Source: Lacibacter luteus
Lineage (GTDB): Bacteria > Bacteroidota > Bacteroidia > Chitinophagales > Chitinophagaceae
Direction: 5' to 3'
Assembly (NCBI RefSeq): GCF_004118265.1
Contig: NZ_SDHW01000007.1
Location: 186,001-250,000, forward strand
Length of the DNA stretch: 64,000 nt
Made by a program: the position numbers and the translations under genes. Shown one piece after another: positions 17,962-26,491 of the stretch. Every line of letters starts with the position of its first letter. Position 1 is the stretch's first letter. Below the pieces are notes generated by a model. The model ran no database searches. It saw only the letters and a list, made by a program, of their open reading frames with translations, and was not told where the DNA came from.

Positions 17962-19044
17962 TTACTCCGGCCAACCGCTCTTATCAATATTGGGAATAAT
18001 GCGCAATGCATTTTTGTAATACACTTTCTTTAAAATGGAATCGGGGAGTCCCATACCATACATGGCCCAGTATGCATGGTATTTTTTGTGATAGGGAAAG
18101 TATTCGTCTTCTGTTTCCAGTACACGGAAATAGGTTGCATATTCCGAAGGAACCCAGCTGTCTTTGCCAAATAAAATACGATCTTGGTATTTGGTAAAAA
18201 ATGCTTTGGCTGCTTTGGGTTGTCGGCCAAGTTCTGCTATTACAGCTCCAAACTCTACAACAACATTCGGCATTTCATCGAGGATAGTGCTCAACTTTTG
18301 CAGATCGTTGGGATACCAGCCGAAATGTGCAGCAATGAATGTGGTGTTCTTATGTTTTTTAAAAAGATTGTGTTGTTCGTTAATGAGTGTCTCCCATGGC
18401 ACAGGATTATCTGCACCACGTTTGCGGTTGGGATTAATAATGAGTTCAAGCCAACGTTCATTGCTGTTGTCTAACGGATCCCAAAACGATTTTGGATCGG
18501 CTGTATGTATAATCACAGGAATTTTTAGTTCACCTGCTTTTTTCCACACTGCATCAAGACGTGCATCATCAACTGTTACACGGTTGCCGTTTATATCTTT
18601 CACACTAAAACCAAGACTCTTGTAGATTTTTAATCCGTTTGCACCATTCTTTACATCTTCTTCCAGTTGCCTTGCAGCTTTTTCGCCCCAGCCGGGTTCG
18701 CCCACGCCTTTAAAATCAACATTGGCAAAAACAATAAAACGTCCGGGTTTGTTTTGCTTGGCATTATCAACAGCTTTCTTCAGTTGATCGCCTGTGCCGC
18801 CACTTAAGTTCACCATTACACGCATGTTGAGTTTATCCATATCAACAGTGAGTGTGTTCAAATCCATCGACGGCATTTGAAACTGGTGATTGTGTACATC
18901 AATAAAAGGGAATTTCGATTTCGACAACGGATGCTGCGGCGTTACCAGCGTTGATGGCGGATTGTAACTTTCAAAATCAATTTTTTGTTGAGCAGTTGCA
19001 GTAACGGTAAGCAATAATGAACCGATGATAAAATATTTGTGCAT
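17962..19044 (-). CDS. Exported amidohydrolase (TIM-barrel metal-dependent hydrolase)
   Basis: A 360-residue protein with a signal peptide (ending TATAQ, residues 1-19) and an amidohydrolase-2 fold. Metal ligands are suggested by DVHNHQF, IIHTADP, FIAAHFGWYP and FGKDSW (a terminal Asp). Relatives are decarboxylases and lactone hydrolases; the substrate is unknown. The signal peptide places it in the periplasm, which is less usual for the family. It is followed by the YdeI gene on the opposite strand. Confidence 0.88.
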   Translation of the reverse strand: MHKYFIIGSLLLTVTATAQQKIDFESYNPPSTLVTPQHPLSKSKFPFIDVHNHQFQMPSMDLNTLTVDMDKLNMRVMVNLSGGTGDQLKKAVDNAKQNKPGRFIVFANVDFKGVGEPGWGEKAARQLEEDVKNGANGLKIYKSLGFSVKDINGNRVTVDDARLDAVWKKAGELKIPVIIHTADPKSFWDPLDNSNERWLELIINPNRKRGADNPVPWETLINEQHNLFKKHKNTTFIAAHFGWYPNDLQKLSTILDEMPNVVVEFGAVIAELGRQPKAAKAFFTKYQDRILFGKDSWVPSEYATYFRVLETEDEYFPYHKKYHAYWAMYGMGLPDSILKKVYYKNALRIIPNIDKSGWPE

Positions 19045-19161
19045 GGGTTGATGAGTCGTTTAGCTTCATCAAAGAAAAGCATCAATCAAAAACAACGGTT
19101 TCCGCTTGTCATATTTTTAGTAAAACAAATGATAAAAAGTATGAGCTGCCATACACGCAAA

Positions 19162-19239
19162 CGTCATTGCGAGGCACGAAGCAATCTTTTGTGACGAATA
19201 GATAAATTGTTATTGATTGCTCCGTGCCTTGCAATGACG
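19162..19239. repeat. REP-like inverted repeat (25-base arms)
   Basis: Left arm 19162-19186 and right arm 19215-19239 are inverted copies matching at 23 of 25 positions; the two differences are transitions that pair as G-U on one strand of RNA. The loop is 28 bases. The arms contain CGTCATTGC and GAAGCAATC, a dispersed palindromic element type found in several bacterial phyla. It lies between two minus-strand genes. Confidence 0.75.
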
Positions 19240-19255
19240 CTTTGGTCAGAACATT

Positions 19256-19801
19256 TTATTTAGCAGTTGCTGCAGCAACAGAAGCTCTGTCCATATAATG
19301 AATGCTGCGGTCAATTTTATCATTGGCATCAAAATGTTGCGCCATGTGCATCCATTGTGTCATTGTTTTTCCGGTTTTATATTTTGCATCAACCCTGTAC
19401 CAGCAAAGCAACCACACACCAGTAGCTTCTGTGCTTTGTGGTTGATTCACTTTTACCGGCAGGAAAATAAGATTACTGAATTTGAGCGAATCAATCACAT
19501 TAGCTCTTCTGTCTTTCCAGTAATCCATAATTGCTTTTTTACCAGCAAGACTGTCGCCTGTGTTCCATTGGTAAACTGCATTATCGGCAAATGCTTCCAG
19601 CCATGCGTCTACATGACCTGCGGCTAAATGTTCCAGCCCGCTTTTACCAATTTGTGCATATTTCTGATCGGCAAATTCTGCCGGCTGAGGTTTGGTTTCT
19701 CCTTCGGTTGTTGTGCTGGTTGTAGTTGTTTCTTCGGGCTTGGGGTTGTTGCAGGCTGCAAACAGCAAAAAGCCCACGATTACAAGAATGAACTGTTTCA
19801 T
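19256..19801 (-). CDS. NTF2-like (SnoaL-type) lipoprotein
   Basis: 181 residues: lipobox FAAC (Cys17), a Thr/Glu-rich linker, then an NTF2-like cone fold (GKSGLEHLAAGHVDAWLEAFADNAVYQW, AIMDYWKDRR, WMHMAQHFDANDKI). Such proteins bind small ligands or act as accessory domains. ATG 19801 gives the lipoprotein signal; the longer in-frame start would bury it. Confidence 0.85.
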   Translation of the reverse strand: MKQFILVIVGFLLFAACNNPKPEETTTTSTTTEGETKPQPAEFADQKYAQIGKSGLEHLAAGHVDAWLEAFADNAVYQWNTGDSLAGKKAIMDYWKDRRANVIDSLKFSNLIFLPVKVNQPQSTEATGVWLLCWYRVDAKYKTGKTMTQWMHMAQHFDANDKIDRSIHYMDRASVAAATAK

Positions 19802-20204
19802 GTGTAATTGATTTAAATGTGAAAAATGTGGAGGGCAGACCAAAAGATTGGATTCACATTGTGCGGAAGGAATAAGAAAGCTATGCAATTAAAATGGCAA
19901 TGTCAAGAGGAAAGAAAGTTTATGGTTTGTGGTTTATAGTTTGATGTTTGGTGATGATTATTTGATTGTGCTGAGAATGGCTGCAACCATAAACTTCAAA
20001 CTAAAAACAATAAACTGCAGCGATAAGTGTACAACTTGACAACGACAGCATGACTGACGGTGGTAAGTTTTTTTCTTGCCTTCAATCATTCTTTGTCCTC
20101 TACAGTGCCTCTACTTTTACTTCCGTATTTCAACACATTCATAAGCACATCTGCGATTGCCGTTTTCTTACCGTCCATGTGCTTTCAAAACAAAATTCAA
20201 CATT
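19802..20204. other. Intergenic region upstream of pyruvate phosphate dikinase
   Basis: About 400 bases. It holds an imperfect hairpin of GTTTAT-type words (separate entry at 19917-20016). The rest (20030-20200) must carry the ppdK promoter and a 5' leader, but I see no full-match box. No gene. Confidence 0.5.
19917..20016. repeat. Low-complexity hairpin of GTTTATGG/CCATAAAC words
   Basis: The left side (19917-19951) is a string of AGTTTATGG, TTTGTGG, TTTATAG, TTTGATG units. The right side (19985-20016) is the inverted, equally degenerate version (ACCATAAACT, TCAAACT, AAAACAATAAACT). The two can pair over most of their length. It resembles the spacers at 61982-62045 and 62588-62663, but with a different word. 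Confidence 0.6.
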
Positions 20205-22958
20205 ATGGCAACTGTTAAAAAGCCAAGCAAGTATGTGTATTCCTTTGGGGGAGGCAAGGCCGATGGCAACGAATCGATGAAAAATTTATTAGGTGGTAAA
20301 GGTGCTAACCTGGCCGAAATGGCGGGTCATCCAAAATTGCGCTTACCTGTACCGCCGGGTTTCACTGTTACAACAGAAGTATGTACCTGGTATTATGCCA
20401 ATAAAAAAGCTTATCCGAAAGTGTTGAATCAGCAGCTGAAAGATGCCATGATGCAAATGGAAAAGCTGATGGGCAAAAAGTTTGGCGATGTAAAGAATCC
20501 GTTGCTGGTATCTGTACGTTCAGGAGCACGCAGCAGTATGCCGGGAATGATGGAAACAGTATTGAATGTGGGTTTGAATGAAGAAACCATTAAAGGAATT
20601 ATTGCACAAAGTGGTGATGCACGTTTTGCGTATGATGCTTACCGCCGTTTGATCATGATGTATGCAGATGTGGTGATGGAAAAAGCAGGTGGTATTGAAC
20701 CGAAAGGCGGCAAAGGCATTCGTAAAGTGCTCGATGAAAAACTTGAAAAACTAAAACATAAAAAAAGCTATCAATCCGATACTGATCTTACTGTTGATGA
20801 ATTGAAAGCATTGGTAAAAGAATTTAAAGCAACGGTTGTAAAAGTATTGGGCAAAACTTTCCCAGAAGATCCGTACGAACAATTATGGGGAAGCATTGGT
20901 GCTGTGTTCAGCAGCTGGATGGGTAAGCGTGCAATTGAATATCGCCGCATCGAAAAAATTCCTGACGAATGGGGTACAGCTGTAAACGTACAGGCCATGG
21001 TGTTTGGTAATATGGGCGACGACAGTTGCACCGGTGTTGCCTTTACACGCAATCCCGGTAATGGTGAAGATAAATTCTATGGTGAATACCTGGTAAATGC
21101 ACAAGGTGAAGATGTTGTGGCGGGTATACGTACACCTGCACCTGTAAACGAGTATTCAAAAAATGCGCAAAGCGAACATTACGATACGCTGGAAAAATTA
21201 ATGCCTTCATTGTATAAAGAATTGTACGGCTATCAGCAAAAATTAGAGAAGCATTACAAAGACATGCAGGATATTGAGTTTACAATTGAAAAAGGAAAAC
21301 TCTTCATGTTGCAATGCCGTGTTGGTAAACGTAATGGTGTGGCTGCTGTGCGTATGGCAACAGAAATGTATAAAGCAAAACAAATTGATGCGAATACAGC
21401 CATCCTTCGGGTAAGTCCGAATCAGCTGGTTGAACTGTTGTTGCCCATGCTCGATCCTAAAGCAGAAATAACACAACCTGTTATTGCAAAAGGGTTGCCT
21501 GCCGGCCCTGGTGGTGCAAAAGGCCGTGCCGTATTTACATCGGAAGATGCGGTTGCATGGGCTGCAAAAGGAGAGAAGGTGATTCTTGTTCGTGAAGAAA
21601 CATCACCCGAAGATGTGGATGGTATGCACAAAGCACAAGCCATTCTTACAACAAAAGGTGGCATGACATCACACGCTGCTCTTGTTGCACGTGGCTGGGG
21701 TAAATGTTGTATTGTTGGTTGTAGCGATATTGAAATTCATGTCAACTCAAAAATGTTCCATGCAAAAAATGGTGTGGTGATCAAAGAAGGTGACTGGATC
21801 AGTTTGAATGGAACCAAAGGCTTGGTGTATGAAGGAAGTTTACCATTGGTGGATATTGATATTGAGAAAAACCAATCGTACAAAGATCTGATGAAGCTGG
21901 TGGATAAAACCAAACAGATCGGCGTGCGTGCAAATGCAGAAACTCCGGCTGATGCTGCAGTAGCATCGAAGTTTGGAGCAGAAGGTATTGGTTTGTTCCG
22001 CACCGAACATATGTTTTATGGCGAAGGCAGTGAAGAACCATTATTCCTCTTGCGTAAAATGATCGTCAGCAAAACAGAAAAAGAAAGAAGAGAAGCATTG
22101 AATGCACTCTTTGTATATGTAAAGAAAGATGTGAAGGATACACTGGCTGTTATGAATGGTCATCCTGTAACTATTCGATTACTTGATCCACCATTGCATG
22201 AGTTTGTACCACACGATACAGAAAAGCTGCAGGAGTTGAGTAAAGAACTCGGCATTCGTATGAGTGTGTTGAAACGTCGTGTGTTGGCATTGCACGAAAA
22301 CAACCCGATGCTTGGTCATCGTGGTGTGCGTTTGGGTATCAGCTATCCCGAAATTACAGAGATGCAGATCAGGGCCATTTTTGAAGCAACCGTTGAACTC
22401 ATCCGCAAAGGCAAAAAAGCATTGCCTGAAATTATGATTCCGGTAGTGTGTGGTAAACATGAGTTACGTCATCAGAAAGATATTGTTGAACAGGTGTACA
22501 AAGAAACCTGCGAAAAAATGAAGGTGAAAAAAATTCCTTACCTGTATGGCACCATGATCGAAATACCACGTGCTGCTTTAAAAGCAAACAGCCTGGCAAT
22601 GGAAGCCGATTTCTTCAGTTTTGGTACAAACGATCTTACACAAATGAGTTTTGGTTTCAGTCGTGATGATATTGGTGGTTTCTTACCCAAATATCTTGAT
22701 CTGAAACTGCTGCCTTACGATCCGTTCCAAACCATCGATCAGAGTGGCGTGGGCGAGTTGATCAAAATCGGCGTAGAACGTGGCCGTGTTACAAAGCCCA
22801 ATCTTAAGATCGGTATCTGTGGCGAGCATGGTGGCGATCCGGATAGTGTGGTGTTCTGTCATAAGATCGGAATGAACTATGTGAGCTGTTCACCGTTCCG
22901 AGTACCCATTGCACGGCTTGCAGCCGCACATGCAGCATTGGAATTTCCGAGAAAATAA
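20205..22958 (+). CDS. ppdK: Pyruvate, phosphate dikinase
   Basis: A 917-residue cytoplasmic enzyme interconverting pyruvate, ATP and Pi with PEP, AMP and PPi. Domain order: ATP-grasp-like N-terminal domain (YSFGGGKADGNESMKNLLGGKG, then SVRSGARSSMPGMMETVLN), swivelling phosphohistidine domain (TTKGGMTSHAALVARGWG with the catalytic His), and the PEP/pyruvate TIM barrel (GIGLFRTEHMF to ICGEHGGDP). Full length, no breaks. ATG 20205 (MATVKKPSKYVYSFG) is preferred; the TTG 16 codons upstream is not needed. It likely supports PEP formation, fitting the fructose-bisphosphatase 37 kb away. Confidence 0.97.
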   Translation: MATVKKPSKYVYSFGGGKADGNESMKNLLGGKGANLAEMAGHPKLRLPVPPGFTVTTEVCTWYYANKKAYPKVLNQQLKDAMMQMEKLMGKKFGDVKNPLLVSVRSGARSSMPGMMETVLNVGLNEETIKGIIAQSGDARFAYDAYRRLIMMYADVVMEKAGGIEPKGGKGIRKVLDEKLEKLKHKKSYQSDTDLTVDELKALVKEFKATVVKVLGKTFPEDPYEQLWGSIGAVFSSWMGKRAIEYRRIEKIPDEWGTAVNVQAMVFGNMGDDSCTGVAFTRNPGNGEDKFYGEYLVNAQGEDVVAGIRTPAPVNEYSKNAQSEHYDTLEKLMPSLYKELYGYQQKLEKHYKDMQDIEFTIEKGKLFMLQCRVGKRNGVAAVRMATEMYKAKQIDANTAILRVSPNQLVELLLPMLDPKAEITQPVIAKGLPAGPGGAKGRAVFTSEDAVAWAAKGEKVILVREETSPEDVDGMHKAQAILTTKGGMTSHAALVARGWGKCCIVGCSDIEIHVNSKMFHAKNGVVIKEGDWISLNGTKGLVYEGSLPLVDIDIEKNQSYKDLMKLVDKTKQIGVRANAETPADAAVASKFGAEGIGLFRTEHMFYGEGSEEPLFLLRKMIVSKTEKERREALNALFVYVKKDVKDTLAVMNGHPVTIRLLDPPLHEFVPHDTEKLQELSKELGIRMSVLKRRVLALHENNPMLGHRGVRLGISYPEITEMQIRAIFEATVELIRKGKKALPEIMIPVVCGKHELRHQKDIVEQVYKETCEKMKVKKIPYLYGTMIEIPRAALKANSLAMEADFFSFGTNDLTQMSFGFSRDDIGGFLPKYLDLKLLPYDPFQTIDQSGVGELIKIGVERGRVTKPNLKIGICGEHGGDPDSVVFCHKIGMNYVSCSPFRVPIARLAAAHAALEFPRK

Positions 22959-22981
22959 TGTTTGATTGTGATTGAAAGTAA

Positions 22982-23008
22982 AAAGCCTCCCTTAGTGGAG
23001 GCTTTACT
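22982..23008 (+). terminator. Terminator between ppdK and ytxJ
   Basis: AAAGCCTCC (22982-22990) pairs with GGAGGCTTT (22997-23005) around CTTAGT. It sits between convergent genes 23 bases after the ppdK stop. Confidence 0.8.
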
Positions 23009-23024
23009 GTTATGCGTTGTACTC

Positions 23025-23354
23025 TTAATTGAGTTGATCTTTAATTTCATCCATATCAATACCCATGTGGCTTTCACTGTACACACACTTACCATCTTTA
23101 ATAATGAGTATTTGTGGCGATTCGTGTTCTACAGCAAATTTCTCAGCAATGGCATTTGAAATGGGGCGATAGTTTAACAGATCGAGGTAATGAAAATTAG
23201 CATTGTCCGGCACACCGGCTTTCTCCAGCCTGTTTTTAGCAACAGAGCTGATGCTGCAACGGGTGCTGTGTTTGAAAATTATTTGCGGCTGTTGTGTACT
23301 TAAATGAATAAGCTGATCCAACTCTTCGTTGGAACGTAAATGCGTCCAGTTCAT
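23025..23354 (-). CDS. ytxJ: Bacillithiol system redox protein (monothiol bacilliredoxin)
   Basis: A 109-residue thioredoxin-fold protein. Its active site is HSTRCSIS with a single Cys33, the YtxJ family signature, and the cis-Pro region ESPQILIIKDG follows. YtxJ proteins remove bacillithiol from mixed disulfides. It fits with a YfiT-type bacillithiol transferase at 62 kb. The start is the first ATG and gives the usual MNWTHL opening. Confidence 0.92.
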   Translation of the reverse strand: MNWTHLRSNEELDQLIHLSTQQPQIIFKHSTRCSISSVAKNRLEKAGVPDNANFHYLDLLNYRPISNAIAEKFAVEHESPQILIIKDGKCVYSESHMGIDMDEIKDQLN

Positions 23355-23378
23355 CTTGCAAATTTAAGAAATATCGGC

Positions 23379-23504
23379 TTAAGCTCTGAAAGGTTTGTTG
23401 CTTTGGCTGGTAGGACATCCATAGCCTCTTTTGCTGCTTGCGCAGGAAGTAAATACAAAAGCTGCAAGTGCAACTGCAAGAATTGATAAAACTACTTTTT
23501 TCAT
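23379..23504 (-). CDS. 41-residue lipoprotein
   Basis: A small frame with a strong lipoprotein signal: MKKVVLSILAVALAAFVF, then TSC (lipid-modified Cys21). A short mature part (ASSKRGYGCPTSQSNKPFRA) contains a second Cys30 and a basic end. Short Bacteroidota lipoproteins of this GCP type are common, but their role is unknown. It is divergent from the exonuclease gene and upstream of ytxJ on the same strand. Confidence 0.75.
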   Translation of the reverse strand: MKKVVLSILAVALAAFVFTSCASSKRGYGCPTSQSNKPFRA

Positions 23505-23619
23505 AATTAAACGGATTTTGGAGCCGTAAAGTTACTGGTTTTTAATAAATCTCAGTTTTTTTCTAGGATATAACGACGGAAGCTTCATTTTCAGTATAAA
23601 AGCATGCCTTTGTTTTAGT

Positions 23620-23627
23620 TATTTTTG
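23620..23627 (+). promoter_or_regulatory. Promoter -7 box of the exonuclease gene
   Basis: TATTTTTG, a full match to TAnnTTTG, followed by CGC and then the ATG at 23631. The spacing is almost the same as at hisL. No good -33 TTTG is seen 19 bases upstream. The transcript would be nearly leaderless. Confidence 0.55.
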
Positions 23628-23630
23628 CGC

Positions 23631-24458
23631 ATGAGCCAACAAATTCCCCTCGGATTCGACAGTACTAATCAGCCAGCTAATAACGAAATGAACCTCCAGC
23701 TTAAACGCCCCTTAGCCATCATCGACCTGGAAACCACCGGTGTAAACATCAGCAGCGACCGCATTGTGGAAATTGCCGTAATAAAAGTTTCGCCCGATGG
23801 AAGCCGCCAGGTAAAACGTAAACTCATCAATCCCGAAATGCCTATTCCTCCGGGAGCAACTGAAGTACACGGCATCAGCAACGAAATGGTGAAAGATGCG
23901 CCAACTTTTAAACAGGCTGCCAACGAAATAAAAATGTTCATCAATAACTGCGATCTGGCAGGTTATAATTCCAACCGCTTTGATATTCCGTTATTGGTAG
24001 AAGAGTTTTTGCGTGCAGGTCTGGATATTGAATTGAACGATCGCCACCTGCTCGATGTACAGCGTGTGTTTCATATGATGGAACAGCGCACACTCAGTGC
24101 TGCATATAAATTCTATTGCGATAAAAACCTCGAAGGAGCACATAGTGCAGAAGTAGATGCGTTGGCTACTTATGAGGTATTGGAAGCACAAGTAAAACGT
24201 TATCCGCAAATGGGAGCCGATGTGGAAGCTATTGTCAAATTCACAGGTGAAGATCAGATTGTTGATTTTGCCCGCAGGTTTGTAATCGAAAACGGCGTCG
24301 AAGTATTCAATTTCGGAAAACATAAAGGTAAACCCGTTACATTGGTGTTGAAACAGGAGCCACAGTATTACGATTGGATGATGAAGGGTGACTTTCCGTT
24401 ACATACCAAACAAAAACTTACCGAAATATTAAACCGTACGCTGTTAAAAAAGAACTAA
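23631..24458 (+). CDS. DEDDh 3'-5' exonuclease with C-terminal DUF3820-like domain
   Basis: A 275-residue protein. The exonuclease domain (about residues 20-190) has the acidic motif IIDLETTG, then HGISNEMV, GYNSNRFDIPLL and HSAEVDALATYEVL, the complete DEDDh set of the DnaQ/epsilon type. Residues 215-265 (FNFGKHKGKPVTLVLKQEP) look like a DUF3820 module. It may act in DNA repair or RNA turnover; it is not the replicative epsilon subunit by context. ATG 23631 fits the promoter box. Confidence 0.9.
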   Translation: MSQQIPLGFDSTNQPANNEMNLQLKRPLAIIDLETTGVNISSDRIVEIAVIKVSPDGSRQVKRKLINPEMPIPPGATEVHGISNEMVKDAPTFKQAANEIKMFINNCDLAGYNSNRFDIPLLVEEFLRAGLDIELNDRHLLDVQRVFHMMEQRTLSAAYKFYCDKNLEGAHSAEVDALATYEVLEAQVKRYPQMGADVEAIVKFTGEDQIVDFARRFVIENGVEVFNFGKHKGKPVTLVLKQEPQYYDWMMKGDFPLHTKQKLTEILNRTLLKKN

Positions 24459-24529
24459 ACGGTTAGAAACTACAAAGAAGTAACAACGACTGTTTTTGAA
24501 ATAACCTAACTTGCACTGCAATACAACAA

Positions 24530-25327
24530 GTGGAAAATTTAGTAATCATACCAACTTACAATGAGAAAGATAATATCGAGAATATTATCAAAGCTGTGTT
24601 TACATTGCACAACAATTTTCATGTGTTGGTGATAGATGATGGATCTCCCGATGGTACTGCACAGATCGTAAAACAATTGCAAACTGTTTTTCCAGGTAAA
24701 TTATTTATTGAAGAACGTAAAGGCAAGTTAGGTTTAGGTACGGCCTATATCCACGGGTTTAAATGGGCTATTGCAAAAGGCTATAATTTCATTTGTGAGA
24801 TGGATGCCGACTTCAGTCATAACCCTGCTGATCTTTCACGTTTGGTGGAAGCCTGCAGAGATAAAGGTGCAGACTTAGCTGTGGGCAGTCGTTATACTAA
24901 AGGTGGTGCTGTTGCCAACTGGCCACGTAACCGGATATTTTTATCAAAAGGCGCATCGCTGTATACACGCATCATTACATGGATGCCGGTGATGGATCCC
25001 ACAGCCGGTTTTGTTTGTTACCGCCGGCAAACACTGGAAGCCATGAACCTCGATGGAATTACATTTGTTGGTTATGCTTTCCAGATCGAAATGAAGTTTG
25101 CTGCATGGAAGCTGAAATTCAAAATAGCTGAAGTGCCTATTACTTTTGTCGATCGTAAGTTCGGCGTTAGTAAAATGAACAAGGGTATTGTTAAGGAAGG
25201 TATTCTTGGTGTGTTAAAACTCCGCTGGCAAAGTTTGTTTAAAGATTATCATGCACGCATGAAAAGCAAACCCGAAGCTGTTACAGATTTTACTTCTGAA
25301 AAAGTAATGGCTGAAAGTAATTCCTGA
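24530..25327 (+). CDS. Polyprenol-phosphate mannosyltransferase-like GT2
   Basis: A 265-residue GT-A glycosyltransferase of the DPM1 type. Motifs: LVIIPTYNEKDNI at the start, VIDDGSPDGT, the metal-binding ICEMDADFSHNP, and GYAFQIEMKF. It should transfer a sugar from a nucleotide donor to a lipid phosphate. It lacks the GtrA-like C-terminal membrane part of some relatives; a separate gtrA gene lies at 58.3 kb. GTG is used as start, because the family begins directly with NLVIIPTYNE. Confidence 0.92.
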   Translation: MENLVIIPTYNEKDNIENIIKAVFTLHNNFHVLVIDDGSPDGTAQIVKQLQTVFPGKLFIEERKGKLGLGTAYIHGFKWAIAKGYNFICEMDADFSHNPADLSRLVEACRDKGADLAVGSRYTKGGAVANWPRNRIFLSKGASLYTRIITWMPVMDPTAGFVCYRRQTLEAMNLDGITFVGYAFQIEMKFAAWKLKFKIAEVPITFVDRKFGVSKMNKGIVKEGILGVLKLRWQSLFKDYHARMKSKPEAVTDFTSEKVMAESNS

Positions 25328-25369
25328 TTTTATTTTCCACCTCACTATTCTGTTTTTCTTTGATACGTT

Positions 25370-26248
25370 ATGCGTAACGCTTTTCTGCAATTACATGCTG
25401 CTGTTTTTCTTGCCGGCTTTACCGGGGTACTTGGCCGTTTAATAGAATTGAATGAAGGCTGGCTGGTGTGGTACCGTATGCTGCTCTCTGCTGTTCTTTT
25501 GTTTGTGCTGATGCTGTTTCGTAAACAGATCATCCGTATTGAAAAGAAATACCTGTTACGGTGCATCGGCATTGGTGCACTCATCGCTATGCATTGGGTG
25601 CTCTTTTACGGAAGTGTGAAGTATGCGAATGTGTCCATCGCATTGGTTTGTTTTGCTGCAACCGGTTCGTTCACTGCTTTTCTTGAACCGCTGCTATTAA
25701 AGCGAAGAATTGATCTGGTTGAAGTGCTGCTTGGTCTGTTGGTGTTGTTCGGCATTTATCTCATTTTTCATTTTGATGTGCACTATAAAACGGGGATACT
25801 GTTAGGAGTTGCAGCAGCGTTTCTTTCTGCTCTGTTTCCTATTTACAATAAGCAGTTGATTCAGCATGTGCCGGTTTCTACATTAACCTTGTATGAACTG
25901 AGTGGAGGATGGCTGCTGTTGAGTTTGGTGCTGCCTTTCTATTTGCAAATCTCACCTGCAACAAAACATTTACCCTCATTAAGCGATTGGTTTTGGTTAT
26001 TGATGCTGGCATTGTTCTGTACGGTGCTTGCTGTGCAGCTGTCGGTAAATGCTTTGAAGAAGATTTCGCCGTTCACAGCTAATCTCACATACAATCTCGA
26101 ACCTGTTTATGGTATAGCATTGGCATTCCTCATCTACCATGAAGAGAAAGAATTAGGCGATGGTTTTGTATGGGGCATCCTGCTCATTGTTGCCAGCGTG
26201 GTTATTCAAACGTTGAGGGTGTGGAGAGAGAGGAGAGTTGCGAAATAA
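25370..26248 (+). CDS. EamA/DMT family transporter
   Basis: 292 residues with about ten membrane helices in two EamA repeats (halves around residues 1-140 and 148-285). The pattern FYGSVKYANVSIALVCFAATGSF and NLEPVYGIALAFLIYHEE is typical of DMT exporters of amino acids or metabolites. Substrate unknown. It is 42 bases after the GT2 gene, in the same direction. Confidence 0.9.
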   Translation: MRNAFLQLHAAVFLAGFTGVLGRLIELNEGWLVWYRMLLSAVLLFVLMLFRKQIIRIEKKYLLRCIGIGALIAMHWVLFYGSVKYANVSIALVCFAATGSFTAFLEPLLLKRRIDLVEVLLGLLVLFGIYLIFHFDVHYKTGILLGVAAAFLSALFPIYNKQLIQHVPVSTLTLYELSGGWLLLSLVLPFYLQISPATKHLPSLSDWFWLLMLALFCTVLAVQLSVNALKKISPFTANLTYNLEPVYGIALAFLIYHEEKELGDGFVWGILLIVASVVIQTLRVWRERRVAK

Positions 26249-26254
26249 TTTCAG

Positions 26255-26479
26255 TTAAGAGTTAAGGGTTATGAGTTACGGGTAGTCCTCAACTTGTACA
26301 CTGCACTTTTCTGTTATAAAAATTTTACCGCAGAGAACGAGAGGAAATAGAGTCGACACAGAGTTTCATGAATTGTATAAACCACTCCCTGCGTTTTACT
26401 CTGCATCTTCTTTCTCTGCGGCGAAGAAAAAAATAAAAGTTACGAAGTTGAAACTAGTCGTACTTCCAACTTCGTAACT
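26255..26479. repeat. Repeat-filled spacer downstream of the TonB receptor
   Basis: Three short elements occur together: GTTAAGAGTTAAGGGTTATGAGTTA (words of 7-8 bases) near 26265; ACCGCAGAGAA facing TTCTCTGCGG (near 26331 and 26410-26421); and a perfect 13-bp inverted repeat AGTTACGAAGTTG/CAACTTCGTAACT (26438-26450 with 26467-26479). The last is 12 bases from the receptor stop and may also act as its terminator. Confidence 0.6.
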
Positions 26480-26491
26480 CGTACTTTCAAA

